From Pseudomonas sp. FP198 (GTDB lineage: Bacteria > Pseudomonadota > Gammaproteobacteria > Pseudomonadales > Pseudomonadaceae), in the NCBI RefSeq assembly GCF_030687895.1, contig NZ_CP117452.1, positions 3,675,501 to 3,739,500 on the forward strand: DNA of 64,000 bases. The letters are read 5' to 3'. Position numbers and translations under genes: made by a program. This document shows, one piece after another, positions 1 to 13,077 of the stretch. The notes beneath the pieces were generated by a model. That model made no database searches. It was given only the letters and a program-made list of their open reading frames with translations, and was not told the DNA's origin. Every line of letters begins with the position of its first letter. Position 1 is the first letter of the stretch.

Positions 1-279
<279 letters not shown>

Positions 280-300
280 CACATCGCTTCACCTTTGAGA

Positions 301-323
301 CGCCCGGCCGCGCCGGGCGTTTT
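301..323 (+). terminator. Rho-independent terminator after purB
   Basis: An 8-bp GC stem (CGCCCGGC / GCCGGGCG) with a three-base loop is followed by TTTTTA, directly downstream of the purB stop. Confidence 0.9.
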
Positions 324-363
324 TATTCGCGTCTGAAAAGTATATTTTTTCAATAGGTTACAC

Positions 364-1530
364 ATGAATTCTGACATTCCACTGCAACTCCTGGGCGGTA
401 TCACGGCACGGGAGTTCCTGCGCGACTACTGGCAGAAGAAACCCCTGCTGATCCGCCAGGCCATTCCTGACTTCGAAAGCCCGATCGACGCCGACGAACT
501 GGCCGGCCTTGCGCTTGAGGAAGAGATCGAGTCACGCCTGGTGATCGAACACGGCGAGCGCCCCTGGGAATTGCGTCGCGGTCCGTTCGCCGAAGACGAA
601 TTCAGCAAACTGCCGGAGCGCGAGTGGACCCTGCTGGTGCAGGCGGTCGATCAATTCGTGCCGGAAGTCAGCGAGCTGCTGGAGCATTTCCGCTTTTTGC
701 CGAGCTGGCGCATCGACGATGTGATGATCAGCTTCGCTGCCCCAGGTGGCGGCGTCGGCCCGCATTTCGACAACTACGATGTGTTCCTGCTGCAGGGCCA
801 CGGCAAGCGCAACTGGAAAATCGGCCAGATGTGCAACTCCGAAAGCCCGCTGCTGCCCCATGCAGACCTGCGCATCCTCGCCGATTTCGAGGCGACCGAG
901 GAATGGGTCCTGGAACCTGGCGACATGCTCTACCTGCCGCCGCGCCTGGCCCACTGCGGCGTCGCCGTGGATGACTGCATGACCTATTCGGTGGGTTTCC
1001 GCGCACCGAGCGCCGCCGAGGTGCTGACCCATTTCACCGACTTCCTCAGCCAGTTCCTGCCGGACGAAGAGCGCTACACCGACGCCGATGCGCGGCCTGT
1101 CGCCGATCCGCATCAGATCCAGCATGACGCCCTGGACCGCCTCAAGGGCCTGCTGGCCGAGCACATGAGCGACGAGCGCCTGCTGCTGACCTGGTTCGGC
1201 CAGTTCATGACCGAGCCGCGCTATCCGGAACTGGTCGTCGGCCCGGAGCTGGAAGAAGACGATCTGCTGGCCGGCCTGGAACAGGGCGCGGTGATCATTC
1301 GCAACCCAAGCGCTCGCCTGGCCTGGTCGGAAGTCGATGACGACCTGCTGCTGTTCGCCAGCGGCCAGAGCCGTTATTTGCCGGGCAAATTGCGCGACCT
1401 GCTGAAGATGATCTGTGCCGCCGACGCGCTGCACATCGAAAACCTCGGCCCCTGGCTGGCCGACGAGGACGGTCGCGGCCTCATTCATGAGTTGGTCAAG
1501 CAAGGTAGCCTGGGGTTCGCCGATGAATAA
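364..1530 (+). CDS. roxA: 50S ribosomal protein uL16 3-hydroxylase (cupin/JmjC, YcfD/RoxA type)
   Basis: This 388-residue protein is a 2-oxoglutarate/Fe(II) oxygenase of the Cupin_4 family. The metal triad is visible: H134 and D136 in the HFDNYD motif and a distal His near 197 in RLAHCG, close to the spacing of E. coli YcfD. Family knowledge: YcfD hydroxylates an arginine of ribosomal protein uL16. The GKRNWKIG segment and the acidic C-terminal half with a winged-helix-like end fit the full-length dimeric enzyme. Its stop overlaps the start of the following GNAT gene by 8 bases, so the two are probably co-translated. Confidence 0.88.
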   Translation: MNSDIPLQLLGGITAREFLRDYWQKKPLLIRQAIPDFESPIDADELAGLALEEEIESRLVIEHGERPWELRRGPFAEDEFSKLPEREWTLLVQAVDQFVPEVSELLEHFRFLPSWRIDDVMISFAAPGGGVGPHFDNYDVFLLQGHGKRNWKIGQMCNSESPLLPHADLRILADFEATEEWVLEPGDMLYLPPRLAHCGVAVDDCMTYSVGFRAPSAAEVLTHFTDFLSQFLPDEERYTDADARPVADPHQIQHDALDRLKGLLAEHMSDERLLLTWFGQFMTEPRYPELVVGPELEEDDLLAGLEQGAVIIRNPSARLAWSEVDDDLLLFASGQSRYLPGKLRDLLKMICAADALHIENLGPWLADEDGRGLIHELVKQGSLGFADE

Positions 1531-1948
1531 AATTCACGTTCGTGTCGCAGACTGGCAAAAGGATAACGCCGAGATCCGGCGCATTCGTGAAGCGGTATTC
1601 ATTGCCGAGCAATCCGTGCCGCCGGAGCTGGAGTGGGATTCGGACGATCAGGATGCCGTGCATTTCCTGGCCTTCGAAGGCGACTTCCCCATCGGCACCG
1701 CGCGCTTGTTGACTGAAGGCCATATCGGCCGCGTCTCGGTCCTCAAGGATTGGCGCGGCCTGAAGGTCGGCGATGCGCTGATGCATGCAGCAATCGCCGA
1801 GGCCGAGAAGCGCGGGCTCAAGCAGCAGATGCTCAGCGCCCAGGTGCACGCCACGCCGTTCTACGAGCGACTGGGTTTCGCGGTGGTCAGCGAGGAGTTT
1901 CTCGAAGCCGGGATTCCTCACGTGGACATGGTCCGTCATTCGGCCTGA
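1523..1948 (+). CDS. GNAT family N-acetyltransferase
   Basis: A 141-residue single-domain GNAT protein. The acetyl-CoA-binding region is visible as IGRVSVLKDWRGLKVGDAL, with the R/Q-x-x-G-x-G/A signature read as RGLKVG, followed by the helix carrying the C-terminal FYERLGF motif. The ATG at 1523 overlaps the end of roxA (ATGAATAA); a longer in-frame reading from 1415 lies wholly inside roxA and was not used. The substrate is unknown. Translational coupling to a ribosomal protein hydroxylase might suggest a translation-related role, but that is inference only. Confidence 0.85.
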   Translation: MNKIHVRVADWQKDNAEIRRIREAVFIAEQSVPPELEWDSDDQDAVHFLAFEGDFPIGTARLLTEGHIGRVSVLKDWRGLKVGDALMHAAIAEAEKRGLKQQMLSAQVHATPFYERLGFAVVSEEFLEAGIPHVDMVRHSA

Positions 1949-1960
1949 AGACCGTGGTGC

Positions 1961-2060
1961 GGCCATCGCGAGCAAGCTCGCTCCCACAGGGGCCAGCGGC
2001 GAACCTATGATTTGCGTACACTCGCGACTCATGTGGGAGCGAGCTTGCTCGCGATGAGGC
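1961..2060. repeat. REP pair (GTGGGAGCGAGC family), inverted
   Basis: Two REP palindromes face each other. The first reads GCGAGCAAGCTCGCTCCCAC and the second is its reverse complement after about 40 bases. This is the typical REPIN arrangement of Pseudomonas intergenic regions. Confidence 0.9.
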
Positions 2061-2078
2061 CCTGAAGCCATCCCTAAG

Positions 2079-2110
2079 CGCCCCGCCATCCACCGATGCC
2101 GGGGCGTTTT
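2079..2110 (+). terminator. Rho-independent terminator after the GNAT gene
   Basis: A 7-bp stem (CGCCCCG / CGGGGCG) with a 14-base loop is followed by TTTT. It closes the roxA-GNAT unit, downstream of the REP pair. Confidence 0.7.
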
Positions 2111-2188
2111 GCCGTCTACCATTCAACTTGCCCCACCCGGGGCCGACAAACTGGCAATATCCAGCTTTTGTCTCGCGGAGAAATGGAC

Positions 2189-2950
2189 ATGTCCCTACGT
2201 ACCCTGCTGACCACCCTGCTGCTCGGTTGCAGCCTGTCAGTCATGGCGGCTACCGAAATCGTGCCGCTGAACTACCGCACCAGCGCGGACTTGCTGCCGG
2301 TGGCGCAGAACTTCATCGGCAAGGATGGCCAGGTCAGCGCTTACGGCAACCAGCTGATCGTCAACGCCGAACCCGGCAAGATCGAAGAACTTCGACAATT
2401 CCTGGCGCAGCTCGACGTGGCTCCCAAGCGCCTGCTGATCACGGTCGACACCAATGAAAACAACCTGCAAGGCGACCAGGGTTACTCGATCAACGGCGCC
2501 GCACCCAGCCAGACCCGCATCATCAACCGCAGCACCGCCAGCCGTGACGGCGGCGTGCAGCAGATCCAGGCCAGCGAGGGCCAGCCGGCGCTGATCCAGG
2601 TGGGCCAGAGCGTGCCCTTCACCAGTAACCAGACCGATGGCTACGGGCGCATGCAAAGCCAGACCGAATACCGCAACGTCACCCAAGGGTTTTACGTAAC
2701 GGCCAGCGTCACCGGCGAGACCGTTCATCTGAGCATCAGCACCAACCGTGACCGCATGAGCCAGGAACGTCCCGATGTAGTGAACGTGCAAAGCACCGAC
2801 ACAACCGTCAGCGGGCGCCTGGGCGAGTGGATCACCCTGGCCGGGGTGAATCGGCAGAATCAGGCCGATAAACAAGGCCTGACCCGCAGCTACTCGACCC
2901 AAGGCCGGGATGACGTGATTTTGCGGGTCAAGGTCGATACGCTGAACTGA
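2189..2950 (+). CDS. Exported protein with secretin N-terminal (NolW-like) domain
   Basis: This 253-residue protein has a Sec signal peptide (basic MSLR, a leucine-rich core, then VMAA before the mature TEIVPLNYR). Residues about 20-90 resemble the N1/NolW repeat of secretins: IVPLNYRTSADLLPV, then a segment ending LAQLDVAPKRLLI. The rest is Gln/Ser/Asn-rich beta structure, without the long pore-forming domain of a true secretin (usually over 400 residues). Start choice: GGAG at 2177-2180 is only 2 bases from the ATG at 2183 but 8 bases from the ATG at 2189. It stands alone between two other genes; its partner is unknown. Confidence 0.7.
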   Translation: MSLRTLLTTLLLGCSLSVMAATEIVPLNYRTSADLLPVAQNFIGKDGQVSAYGNQLIVNAEPGKIEELRQFLAQLDVAPKRLLITVDTNENNLQGDQGYSINGAAPSQTRIINRSTASRDGGVQQIQASEGQPALIQVGQSVPFTSNQTDGYGRMQSQTEYRNVTQGFYVTASVTGETVHLSISTNRDRMSQERPDVVNVQSTDTTVSGRLGEWITLAGVNRQNQADKQGLTRSYSTQGRDDVILRVKVDTLN

Positions 2951-3022
2951 AGCACCAGAAACTGACTGATAAGTCGTATTAGACCAAAGATGTAGTGCCT
3001 GGAAAAAAGCACTACAAAACGT

Positions 3023-3051
3023 TTGACGAGCCAAAAAACCGAAGGCATGAT
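3023..3051 (+). promoter_or_regulatory. Candidate sigma-70 promoter upstream of aceA
   Basis: TTGACG at 3023-3028 is followed after exactly 17 bases by CATGAT at 3046-3051. A start near 3058 would leave about 400 bases of leader before aceA. Confidence 0.4.
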
Positions 3052-3057
3052 GGCCTC

Positions 3058-3455
3058 GCTCCCGCTAATCAGGGGCCCTGGCAAGGGCCTTCGGGTCGAA
3101 GCTCGCAACTACCCTGCGAGCCGATTCGTGTCTGTACCGCCCACAAGGTGTGTTTGACGAGGTTGCGACTGGAACGAAGTTGTCCCGAGGGACGGAAGCG
3201 TAACTAGGTAACCCGGCATCACTCTGAGTTCGTATGAAGGCCCACGACGCCCGAATGCGCCCGCAGCACGCCCCTACCTGCTCACTTTCCCCTCGAGCCC
3301 ATCGTTCATCCCGTCGCCTCCCCGCCTGAACCGACTTGTACGCCAGCCTCCTGGTCAGCGAGCAGCCCTTCACACCAATGACTGGTGCGATTGACGAGCT
3401 GGAACCTTCCAGCCCGGAACGACCATCCATACAAGACGCGACGAGGTTTATTTCC
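3058..3455 (+). promoter_or_regulatory. Long structured leader of aceA, or an unannotated small RNA
   Basis: No convincing protein gene lies in the 505 bases between 2950 and aceA. Three compact hairpins are visible: 3074-3089 (GGCCCT / AGGGCC), 3101-3121 (GCTCGCA / TGCGAGC) and 3182-3193 (GTCCC / GGGAC). The stretch 3240-3345 is unusually pyrimidine-rich. A hairpin at 2992-3015 (GTAGTGC / GCACTAC) lies just before the candidate promoter. No U-tract terminator is seen before aceA, so a leader is more likely than an independent RNA. Confidence 0.35.
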
Positions 3456-4781
<1,326 letters not shown>

Positions 4782-4842
4782 TTGCACGTGTAAACGGCCC
4801 TTGCGGACCGAATAAAAGCTAACCGCAAGGCCGACGATTTGA

Positions 4843-4870
4843 AGCCCCGACTGGTTCGGGGCTTTTTTTT
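4843..4870 (+). terminator. Rho-independent terminator after aceA
   Basis: An 8-bp stem (AGCCCCGA / TCGGGGCT) with a 5-base loop is followed by seven T. Confidence 0.92.
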
Positions 4871-4900
4871 GCCTATGCTTCGCAAACTGCCCCTACCCTT

Positions 4901-4990
4901 TGTGGGAGCGAGCTTGCTCGCGATAGCGTCAGACCAGTTGAAATGCAGATGACTGACACACCGCTATCGCGAGCAAGCTCGCTCCCACAG
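4901..4990. repeat. REP pair (GTGGGAGCGAGC family), inverted
   Basis: Two facing REP copies lie in the 630-base gap between aceA and nuoA. The left copy starts TGTGGGAGCGAGC and the right copy ends GCTCGCTCCCACAGG. The rest of the gap holds the aceA terminator and the nuo promoter region. Confidence 0.9.
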
Positions 4991-5143
4991 GAAAATGAGT
5001 GGATACGCAGAAAAATTGATCGAACGCAGTATCGGGCAGTCTGAAAAAGAGTAAAACGGCCGGCGCTGACAACTGCGGTCACCGCTATATAAGACATGTT
5101 CTCAGTTGTTGTATCGAGCTGATGCGGCGATTGAAGGCCAAAC

Positions 5144-5162
5144 AATAATAATTATCATTTAA
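5144..5162. promoter_or_regulatory. Fur-box-like AT-rich element upstream of nuo
   Basis: The 19 bases match the classical Fur consensus at about 13 of 19 positions (AATAAT AATTAT CATTT core). It lies about 250 bases upstream of nuoA. In such an AT-rich stretch this could be chance; no functional evidence is visible. Confidence 0.2.
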
Positions 5163-5295
5163 AGGTCGTTTCCATTGTTACATTCAAAACGAAATTCCCT
5201 TGTGGATTCGACAGCCAATCCCCACGGGGCCGGGCTCGCGAGGGAGTGGAGGCGCGCTATGTCCTTATTCCAATAAATAATTTCGCTATAGGAAT

Positions 5296-5324
5296 TTTAC
5301 TTGCCCGGTGTTTAGCCATAAAAT
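5296..5324 (+). promoter_or_regulatory. Candidate sigma-70 promoter of the nuo operon
   Basis: TTTACT at 5296-5301, a 17-base spacer and TAAAAT at 5319-5324 form a good promoter. The predicted start near 5331 gives a leader of about 80 bases before nuoA. Confidence 0.45.
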
Positions 5325-5411
5325 CACCGCGATTGATTGCTGCGACATATCGTCACTGCGTTATTTCTTTTCAAGCTCAGAGACCTTTGCTCTCTGTTAA
5401 GGATTTCCAGC

Positions 5412-5825
5412 ATGCCCGAAGCGACAGGACTCATGGCCCACAACTGGGGCTTTGCCATTTTCCTTCTGGGTGTTGTCGGCCTGTGTGCCTTCATGCTCGG
5501 CGTGTCGAGCCTGCTCGGGTCAAAAGCCTGGGGCCGCAGCAAGAATGAACCGTTCGAGTCCGGCATGCTGCCTACCGGTGGCGCCCGCTTGCGGCTCTCA
5601 GCCAAATTCTATCTGGTCGCGATGCTCTTCGTGATCTTCGATATCGAAGCCCTTTTTCTCTTTGCATGGTCTGTGTCCGTCCGCGAAAGCGGCTGGACCG
5701 GATTCGTCGAAGCTCTCGTTTTCATAGCAATTCTGTTGGCAGGTCTTGTCTACCTTTACCGGGTGGGGGCTCTTGATTGGGCTCCGGAAGCTCGGCGCAA
5801 GCGGCAGGCGAAGCTGAAACAATGA
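5412..5825 (+). CDS. nuoA: NADH-quinone oxidoreductase subunit A
   Basis: A 137-residue inner-membrane subunit of complex I, first gene of the operon. Three hydrophobic helices are visible (about residues 12-34, 66-88 and 97-118). The conserved acidic loop [11 protein letters not shown] and the [11 protein letters not shown] stretch are signatures of the NuoA/ND3 loop near the quinone cavity. The chosen ATG begins MPEATGL, 10 bases before nuoB starts being reached at the other end. The window continues with all remaining subunits in canonical order, which supports a functional complex. Confidence 0.96.
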   Translation: MPEATGLMAHNWGFAIFLLGVVGLCAFMLGVSSLLGSKAWGRSKNEPFESGMLPTGGARLRLSAKFYLVAMLFVIFDIEALFLFAWSVSVRESGWTGFVEALVFIAILLAGLVYLYRVGALDWAPEARRKRQAKLKQ

Positions 5826-5835
5826 GGCTTTGGCA

Positions 5836-6510
5836 ATGCAATACAATCTCACCAGGATCGACCCCGATGCTCCTAACGAGCAGTATCCGATCGGCAAGCG
5901 GGAAACCGTTTCCGATCCGTTAGAGGATCAAGTTCACAAGAACATCTTCATGGGCAAGCTCGAAGACGTGCTGAACAGCACGGTCAACTGGGGTCGCAAG
6001 AACTCCCTGTGGCCGTACAACTTCGGCCTTTCGTGCTGCTACGTGGAAATGACCACCGCCTTCACGGCGCCCCACGACATCGCGCGCTTTGGCGCCGAGG
6101 TAATCCGGGCATCGCCGCGCCAGGCGGACTTCATGGTTATCGCCGGTACGCCGTTCCTGAAAATGGCTCCCATCATCCAGCGCCTGTACGAACAGATGCT
6201 GGAACCCAAGTGGGTCATTTCCATGGGCGCGTGTGCCAATTCCGGCGGCATGTACGACATTTATTCCGTGGTCCAGGGAGTCGACAAGTTCCTCCCGGTG
6301 GATGTCTACGTGCCCGGCTGCCCGCCCCGCCCCGAAGCGTTCCTGCAAGGCCTGATGCTGCTGCAGGAATCCATCGGCCAGGAGCGTCGCCCACTGTCCT
6401 GGGTCGTCGGTGATCAAGGCGTCTATCGCGCCGACATGCCGTCGCAAAAGGAACAGCGCCGCGAACAGCGAATCGCAGTCACCAACCTGCGCAGCCCCGA
6501 CGAAGTCTGA
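5836..6510 (+). CDS. nuoB: NADH-quinone oxidoreductase subunit B
   Basis: NuoB carries the terminal 4Fe-4S cluster N2, which hands electrons to ubiquinone. The 224-residue protein has the tandem cysteines in LSCCYVEM, the third Cys in GACANSGG and the fourth in PGCPPRPE, so all four N2 ligands are present. The ATG at 5836 has GAGG 8 bases upstream; the TTG six bases earlier was rejected. Oddity: the usual GTCFxKMAP segment reads GTPFLKMAP. That Cys is not an N2 ligand, so activity should be kept. Confidence 0.96.
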   Translation: MQYNLTRIDPDAPNEQYPIGKRETVSDPLEDQVHKNIFMGKLEDVLNSTVNWGRKNSLWPYNFGLSCCYVEMTTAFTAPHDIARFGAEVIRASPRQADFMVIAGTPFLKMAPIIQRLYEQMLEPKWVISMGACANSGGMYDIYSVVQGVDKFLPVDVYVPGCPPRPEAFLQGLMLLQESIGQERRPLSWVVGDQGVYRADMPSQKEQRREQRIAVTNLRSPDEV

Positions 6511-6577
6511 TCCAGCTCTAGTTCTGTAGAAGAAACGAGAACCTGGCTTCATTCTTTACGTTGACCGAAAGCGATAA

Positions 6578-8365
<1,788 letters not shown>

Positions 8366-8367
8366 GC

Positions 8368-8865
8368 ATGAACAGCACGCTTATCCAGACAGACCGTTTC
8401 GCCCTGAGCGAAACCGAGCGCTCGGCCATCGAGCACGAGCTGCATCACTACGAAGACCCGCGCGCGGCGTCGATCGAAGCCCTGAAGATCGTCCAGAAGG
8501 AACGTGGCTGGGTGCCGGATGGCGCGCTCTACGCCATCGGCGAGATCCTCGGCATTCCGGCCAGCGACGTCGAAGGCGTCGCCACGTTCTACAGCCAGAT
8601 TTTCCGCCAGCCGGTAGGCCGCCACATCATTCGCGTCTGCGACAGCATGGTCTGCTACATCGGCGGCCACGAGTCGGTGGTCAGCGAAATCCAGGGCAAG
8701 CTGGGCATCGGCCTGGGCCAGACCACCGCCGACGGCCGCTTCACCCTGCTGCCGGTGTGCTGCCTGGGCAATTGCGACAAGGCACCGGCGCTGATGATCG
8801 ACGACGACACCTTTGGTGACGTCAAGCCGGATGGCGTCGCCAAACTGCTGGAGGGCTACGTATGA
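8368..8865 (+). CDS. nuoE: NADH-quinone oxidoreductase subunit E
   Basis: A 165-residue thioredoxin-like subunit of the NADH-input module, binding the 2Fe-2S cluster N1a. The four ligands are visible as C-x4-C in [11 protein letters not shown] and C-x3-C in [10 protein letters not shown]. The N-terminal helical half ([20 protein letters not shown] region and [10 protein letters not shown]) matches the family. Its end overlaps nuoF by 4 bases (ATGA), which implies translational coupling between the two partners that form the NADH dehydrogenase fragment. Confidence 0.95.
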   Translation: MNSTLIQTDRFALSETERSAIEHELHHYEDPRAASIEALKIVQKERGWVPDGALYAIGEILGIPASDVEGVATFYSQIFRQPVGRHIIRVCDSMVCYIGGHESVVSEIQGKLGIGLGQTTADGRFTLLPVCCLGNCDKAPALMIDDDTFGDVKPDGVAKLLEGYV

Positions 8866-10220
8866 CCCTGACTTCCTTCGGGCCCGCCAACCGCATCCAG
8901 CGTTCGGCCGAAACCCATCCCTTGACCTGGCGCCTGCGTGACGACGGCGAGGCGGTATGGCTGGACGAATACCAGGCGAAGAACGGCTATGCCGCGGCGC
9001 GCAAGGCGTTCGCCGACATGGCTGCCGACGACATCGTCCAGACCGTGAAAGACTCCGGCCTCAAGGGTCGTGGCGGCGCGGGTTTCCCCACGGGCGTGAA
9101 GTGGGGCCTGATGCCCAAGGACGAGTCCATCAACATCCGCTACCTGCTGTGCAACGCGGACGAGATGGAACCCAACACCTGGAAAGACCGCATGCTGATG
9201 GAGCAACTGCCCCATCTGCTGATCGAAGGCATGCTGATCAGTGCACGCGCGCTGAAAACCTACCGTGGCTATATTTTCCTGCGCGGCGAATACACCACCG
9301 CCGCCAGGCACCTGAACCGTGCCGTGGAAGAAGCCAAGGCCGCCGGCCTGCTGGGCAAGAACATCCTCGGCTCGGGTTTTGATTTCGAGCTGTTCGTCCA
9401 CACCGGCGCCGGGCGCTACATCTGCGGTGAAGAAACCGCGTTGATCAACTCCCTCGAAGGCCGCCGCGCCAACCCGCGCTCCAAGCCGCCCTTCCCCGCC
9501 GCTGTCGGCGTCTGGGGCAAGCCGACCTGCGTGAACAACGTCGAGACCCTGTGCAACGTGCCGGCAATCATCGCCGACGGCGTGGACTGGTACAAATCCC
9601 TGGCCCGTGACGGCAGCGAAGACATGGGCACCAAGCTCATGGGCTTCTCCGGCAAGGTCAAGAACCCTGGCCTGTGGGAATTGCCATTCGGCGTCACCGC
9701 GCGCGAGCTGTTCGAGGACTACGCCGGCGGCATGCGCGACGGCTACAAGCTCAAGTGCTGGCAGCCCGGCGGCGCCGGTACCGGTTTCCTGTTGCCGGAA
9801 CACCTGGACGCACAGATGTATGCCGGCGGCATCGCCAAGGTCGGCACCCGGATGGGTACCGGCCTGGCGATGGCGGTGGACGACAGCGTCAACATGGTTT
9901 CCCTGCTGCGTAACATGGAACAGTTTTTCTCGCGCGAGTCCTGCGGTTTCTGCACCCCTTGCCGCGATGGCCTGCCATGGAGCGTCAAGCTGCTGATGGC
10001 CCTCGAGAACGGCCAGGGCCAGGCCGGCGACATCGAGACCCTGCTGGGTCTGGTCGGTTTCCTCGGCCCAGGCAAGACCTTCTGTGCTCACGCACCGGGT
10101 GCCGTGGAGCCGCTGGGCAGCGCAATCAAATACTTCCGCCCTGAATTCGAGGCCGGCATCGCGCCCACCCGCGCGGGCGATCTCAATCAGGTGGTCTCGC
10201 CGACCATGGTCGGCGCGTAA
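8862..10220 (+). CDS. nuoF: NADH-quinone oxidoreductase subunit F
   Basis: The 452-residue NADH- and FMN-binding subunit. The glycine-rich FMN/NADH loop [10 protein letters not shown] is near residue 66, the NADH contact region [14 protein letters not shown] follows, and cluster N3 is bound by [11 protein letters not shown] plus the later Cys in KTFCAHAPG. The gene is coupled to nuoE by a 4-base overlap. A 142-base gap with a strong stem-loop separates it from nuoG, the only sizeable gap in the operon. Confidence 0.96.
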   Translation: MTLTSFGPANRIQRSAETHPLTWRLRDDGEAVWLDEYQAKNGYAAARKAFADMAADDIVQTVKDSGLKGRGGAGFPTGVKWGLMPKDESINIRYLLCNADEMEPNTWKDRMLMEQLPHLLIEGMLISARALKTYRGYIFLRGEYTTAARHLNRAVEEAKAAGLLGKNILGSGFDFELFVHTGAGRYICGEETALINSLEGRRANPRSKPPFPAAVGVWGKPTCVNNVETLCNVPAIIADGVDWYKSLARDGSEDMGTKLMGFSGKVKNPGLWELPFGVTARELFEDYAGGMRDGYKLKCWQPGGAGTGFLLPEHLDAQMYAGGIAKVGTRMGTGLAMAVDDSVNMVSLLRNMEQFFSRESCGFCTPCRDGLPWSVKLLMALENGQGQAGDIETLLGLVGFLGPGKTFCAHAPGAVEPLGSAIKYFRPEFEAGIAPTRAGDLNQVVSPTMVGA

Positions 10221-10231
10221 CGACGCTTAAC

Positions 10232-10259
10232 AAGGCGAAGGGTCCGTGCCCTTCGCCTT
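10232..10259 (+). promoter_or_regulatory. Internal stem-loop between nuoF and nuoG
   Basis: A perfect 11-bp stem (AAGGCGAAGGG / CCCTTCGCCTT) with the 6-base loop TCCGTG lies 11 bases after the nuoF stop. It is followed by TTCGTT, a weak U-tract, so it may be an attenuator, a partial terminator or an RNA-processing and stability element. Confidence 0.7.
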
Positions 10260-10362
10260 TCGTTCGATGACGCCTTTTCACCGAGGCTGTTTGGATTCGG
10301 ACGAATAACAAGATTCCATTAGCCACGCCCGCTGACACCGGGCCAACGAAGAACTTTGAACC

Positions 10363-13077
10363 ATGGCCACTATCCACGTAGACGGCAAAGAGCTCGAAGT
10401 CGATGGCGCAGACAACCTGTTACAGGCATGTCTGTCGCTGGGCCTCGACATTCCTTATTTCTGCTGGCACCCCGCCCTTGGCAGCGTTGGCGCCTGTCGC
10501 CAGTGCGCGGTCAAGCAGTACACCGACGAGAACGACAAGCGTGGTCGGATCGTCATGTCCTGCATGACCCCCGCCACCGACGGCAGCTGGATCTCCATCG
10601 ACGACGAAGAAGCGAAAGTGTTTCGCGCCAGCGTCGTCGAATGGCTGATGACCAACCACCCTCACGACTGCCCGGTCTGTGAGGAAGGCGGCCACTGCCA
10701 CCTGCAAGACATGACCGTGATGACCGGCCACAACGAGCGCCGTTATCGCTTTACCAAGCGCACCCACCAGAACCAGGACCTCGGCCCGTTCATTTCCCAC
10801 GAGATGAACCGCTGCATCGCCTGCTACCGCTGCGTGCGTTTCTACAAGGACTACGCCGGCGGCACCGACCTGGGCGTGTTCGGCGCCCACGACAACGTGT
10901 ACTTCGGTCGCGTTGAAGACGGCACCCTGGAAAGCGAGTTCTCCGGCAACCTCACCGAGGTCTGCCCGACCGGTGTGTTCACCGACAAGACGCACTCCGA
11001 GCGCTACAACCGCAAGTGGGACATGCAGTTCTCACCGAGCATCTGCCATGGCTGCTCGAGCGGCTGCAACATCAGCCCGGGCGAACGCTACGGCGAACTG
11101 CGCCGCATCGAAAACCGCTACAACGGTTCGGTGAACCAGTATTTCCTCTGCGACCGTGGCCGTTTTGGCTATGGCTACGTCAATCGCAAGGACCGCCCGC
11201 GCCAGCCGCTGCTCGCCAATGGCGCCAAGCTGAGCCTGGACGAAGCCCTGGACAAGGCCGCCGAACTGCTGCGCGGTCGCAACATTGTCGGCATCGGTTC
11301 GCCACGGGCGAGCCTGGAAAGCAACTACGCCCTGCGTGAGCTGGTCGGCGCCGAGCACTTCTACAGCGGCATCGAAGCCGGCGAGCTGGAACGTATTCGC
11401 CTGGTGCTGCAAGTGCTCAAGGACAGCCCGCTGCCCGTGCCGACGATGCGCGACATCGAAGATCACGACGCGGTGTTCGTCCTCGGCGAAGACCTGACCC
11501 AGACCGCCGCCCGCATGGCCCTGGCCCTGCGTCAGTCGGTAAAAGGCAAGGCCGAGGACATGGCCGACGCCATGCGCGTCCAGCCGTGGCTCGACGCAGC
11601 GGTGAAGAACATCGGCCAGCACGCGCTGAACCCGCTGTTCATCGCCAGCCTCGCTGAAACCAAGCTCGACGACGTCGCCGAAGAATGCGTCCACGCCGCT
11701 CCGGACGACCTCGCGCGCATCGGTTTTGCCGTCGCCCACGCCCTGGACGCCAGCGCCCCGGCCGTCGACGGCCTGGACAGCGAAGCCGCCGGCCTGGCCC
11801 AGCGCATCGCCGACGCCCTGCTGGCGGCCAAGCGTCCACTGATCATCGCTGGCACCTCGCTGGGTTCCAAGGCGCTGATCGAAGCCGCCGCCAACATCGC
11901 CAAGGCCCTGAAGCTGCGCGAGAAGAACGGTTCCATCAGCCTGGTCGTGCCGGAAGCCAACAGCCTCGGCCTGGCCATGCTCGGTGGCGAATCGGTCGAT
12001 GCCGCCCTGCAAGCAGTGATCGACGGCAGCGCCGACGCCATCGTGGTGCTGGAGAACGACCTGTTCACCCGCACCGACAACGCCAAGGTCGATGCTGCGC
12101 TGAACGCCGCCAAGGTGGTGATCGTCGCCGACCATCAGAAGACCGCCACCACCGACCGCGCCGACCTGGTGCTGCCGGCGGCGAGCTTCGCCGAAGGCGA
12201 CGGTACGTTGGTCAGCCAGGAAGGTCGCGCCCAGCGCTTCTTCCAGGTCTTTGATCCGCAATACCTGGACGCCAGCATCCTGGTCCACGAAGGCTGGCGC
12301 TGGCTGCACGCCTTGCGCGCGACCCTGCTGAACCAGCCGATCGACTGGACCCAGCTGGACCACGTCACCGCCGCCGTCGCTTCGAGCAGCCCGCAACTGG
12401 CCCGCATCGTCGACGCCGCGCCGTCCGCCGCGTTCCGCATCAAGGGCCTGAAGCTGGCGCGCGAACCGCTGCGCTACTCCGGTCGCACCGCGATGCGCGC
12501 CAATATCAGCGTGCACGAACCGCGTATGCCGCAGGACAATGACACCGCGTTCGCCTTCTCCATGGAAGGTTACTCGGGCTCCGCCGAACCGCGCTCCCAA
12601 GTGCCGTTCGCCTGGTCGCCGGGCTGGAACTCGCCGCAAGCCTGGAACAAGTTCCAGGACGAAGTCGGCGGTCACCTGCGCGCCGGTGATCCGGGCACCC
12701 GCCTGATCGAAAGCCAGGGCGATGGCCTCGGCTGGTTCGCCAGCGTGCCACGCGCCTTCAACCCGGCACCGGGCACCTGGCAGGTCGTGCCGTTCCATCA
12801 CCTGTTCGGCAGTGAAGAGAACTCTTCCAAGGCCGAGCCGGTGCAGGAGCGCATCCCGGCGGCCTACGTGTCGCTGGCCAAGTCCGAAGCCGATCGCCTG
12901 GGCGTCAACGATGGCGCCTTGCTGAGCCTGAACGTTGCGGGCCGGACCTTGCGTCTGCCGCTGCGCATCAATGAAGAACTGGGCGCCGGCCTGGTGGCCC
13001 TGCCGGCTGGCCTGGCGGGCATTCCACCGGCGATTTTCGGCAAGACTGTCGACGGTCTGCAGGAGGCGGCGCAATGA
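10363..13077 (+). CDS. nuoG: NADH-quinone oxidoreductase subunit G
   Basis: The 904-residue largest peripheral subunit. In order: an N-terminal 2Fe-2S ferredoxin domain (N1b; [15 protein letters not shown]), the His-Cys3 cluster N5 ([12 protein letters not shown]), the 4Fe-4S N4 ligands (CIACYRC with a later CPTG), and the extra N7 cluster (CHGCSSGC with a distant LCDRG) found in E. coli-type enzymes. A molybdopterin-oxidoreductase-like fold without the cofactor follows, then a C-terminal domain. It overlaps nuoH by 4 bases. Confidence 0.96.
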   Translation: MATIHVDGKELEVDGADNLLQACLSLGLDIPYFCWHPALGSVGACRQCAVKQYTDENDKRGRIVMSCMTPATDGSWISIDDEEAKVFRASVVEWLMTNHPHDCPVCEEGGHCHLQDMTVMTGHNERRYRFTKRTHQNQDLGPFISHEMNRCIACYRCVRFYKDYAGGTDLGVFGAHDNVYFGRVEDGTLESEFSGNLTEVCPTGVFTDKTHSERYNRKWDMQFSPSICHGCSSGCNISPGERYGELRRIENRYNGSVNQYFLCDRGRFGYGYVNRKDRPRQPLLANGAKLSLDEALDKAAELLRGRNIVGIGSPRASLESNYALRELVGAEHFYSGIEAGELERIRLVLQVLKDSPLPVPTMRDIEDHDAVFVLGEDLTQTAARMALALRQSVKGKAEDMADAMRVQPWLDAAVKNIGQHALNPLFIASLAETKLDDVAEECVHAAPDDLARIGFAVAHALDASAPAVDGLDSEAAGLAQRIADALLAAKRPLIIAGTSLGSKALIEAAANIAKALKLREKNGSISLVVPEANSLGLAMLGGESVDAALQAVIDGSADAIVVLENDLFTRTDNAKVDAALNAAKVVIVADHQKTATTDRADLVLPAASFAEGDGTLVSQEGRAQRFFQVFDPQYLDASILVHEGWRWLHALRATLLNQPIDWTQLDHVTAAVASSSPQLARIVDAAPSAAFRIKGLKLAREPLRYSGRTAMRANISVHEPRMPQDNDTAFAFSMEGYSGSAEPRSQVPFAWSPGWNSPQAWNKFQDEVGGHLRAGDPGTRLIESQGDGLGWFASVPRAFNPAPGTWQVVPFHHLFGSEENSSKAEPVQERIPAAYVSLAKSEADRLGVNDGALLSLNVAGRTLRLPLRINEELGAGLVALPAGLAGIPPAIFGKTVDGLQEAAQ

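Noticed and set aside
11032..13074. A 680-residue antisense frame opposite nuoG
   Set aside because: Shadow of codon bias in nuoG; no recognisable motifs or ribosome site.
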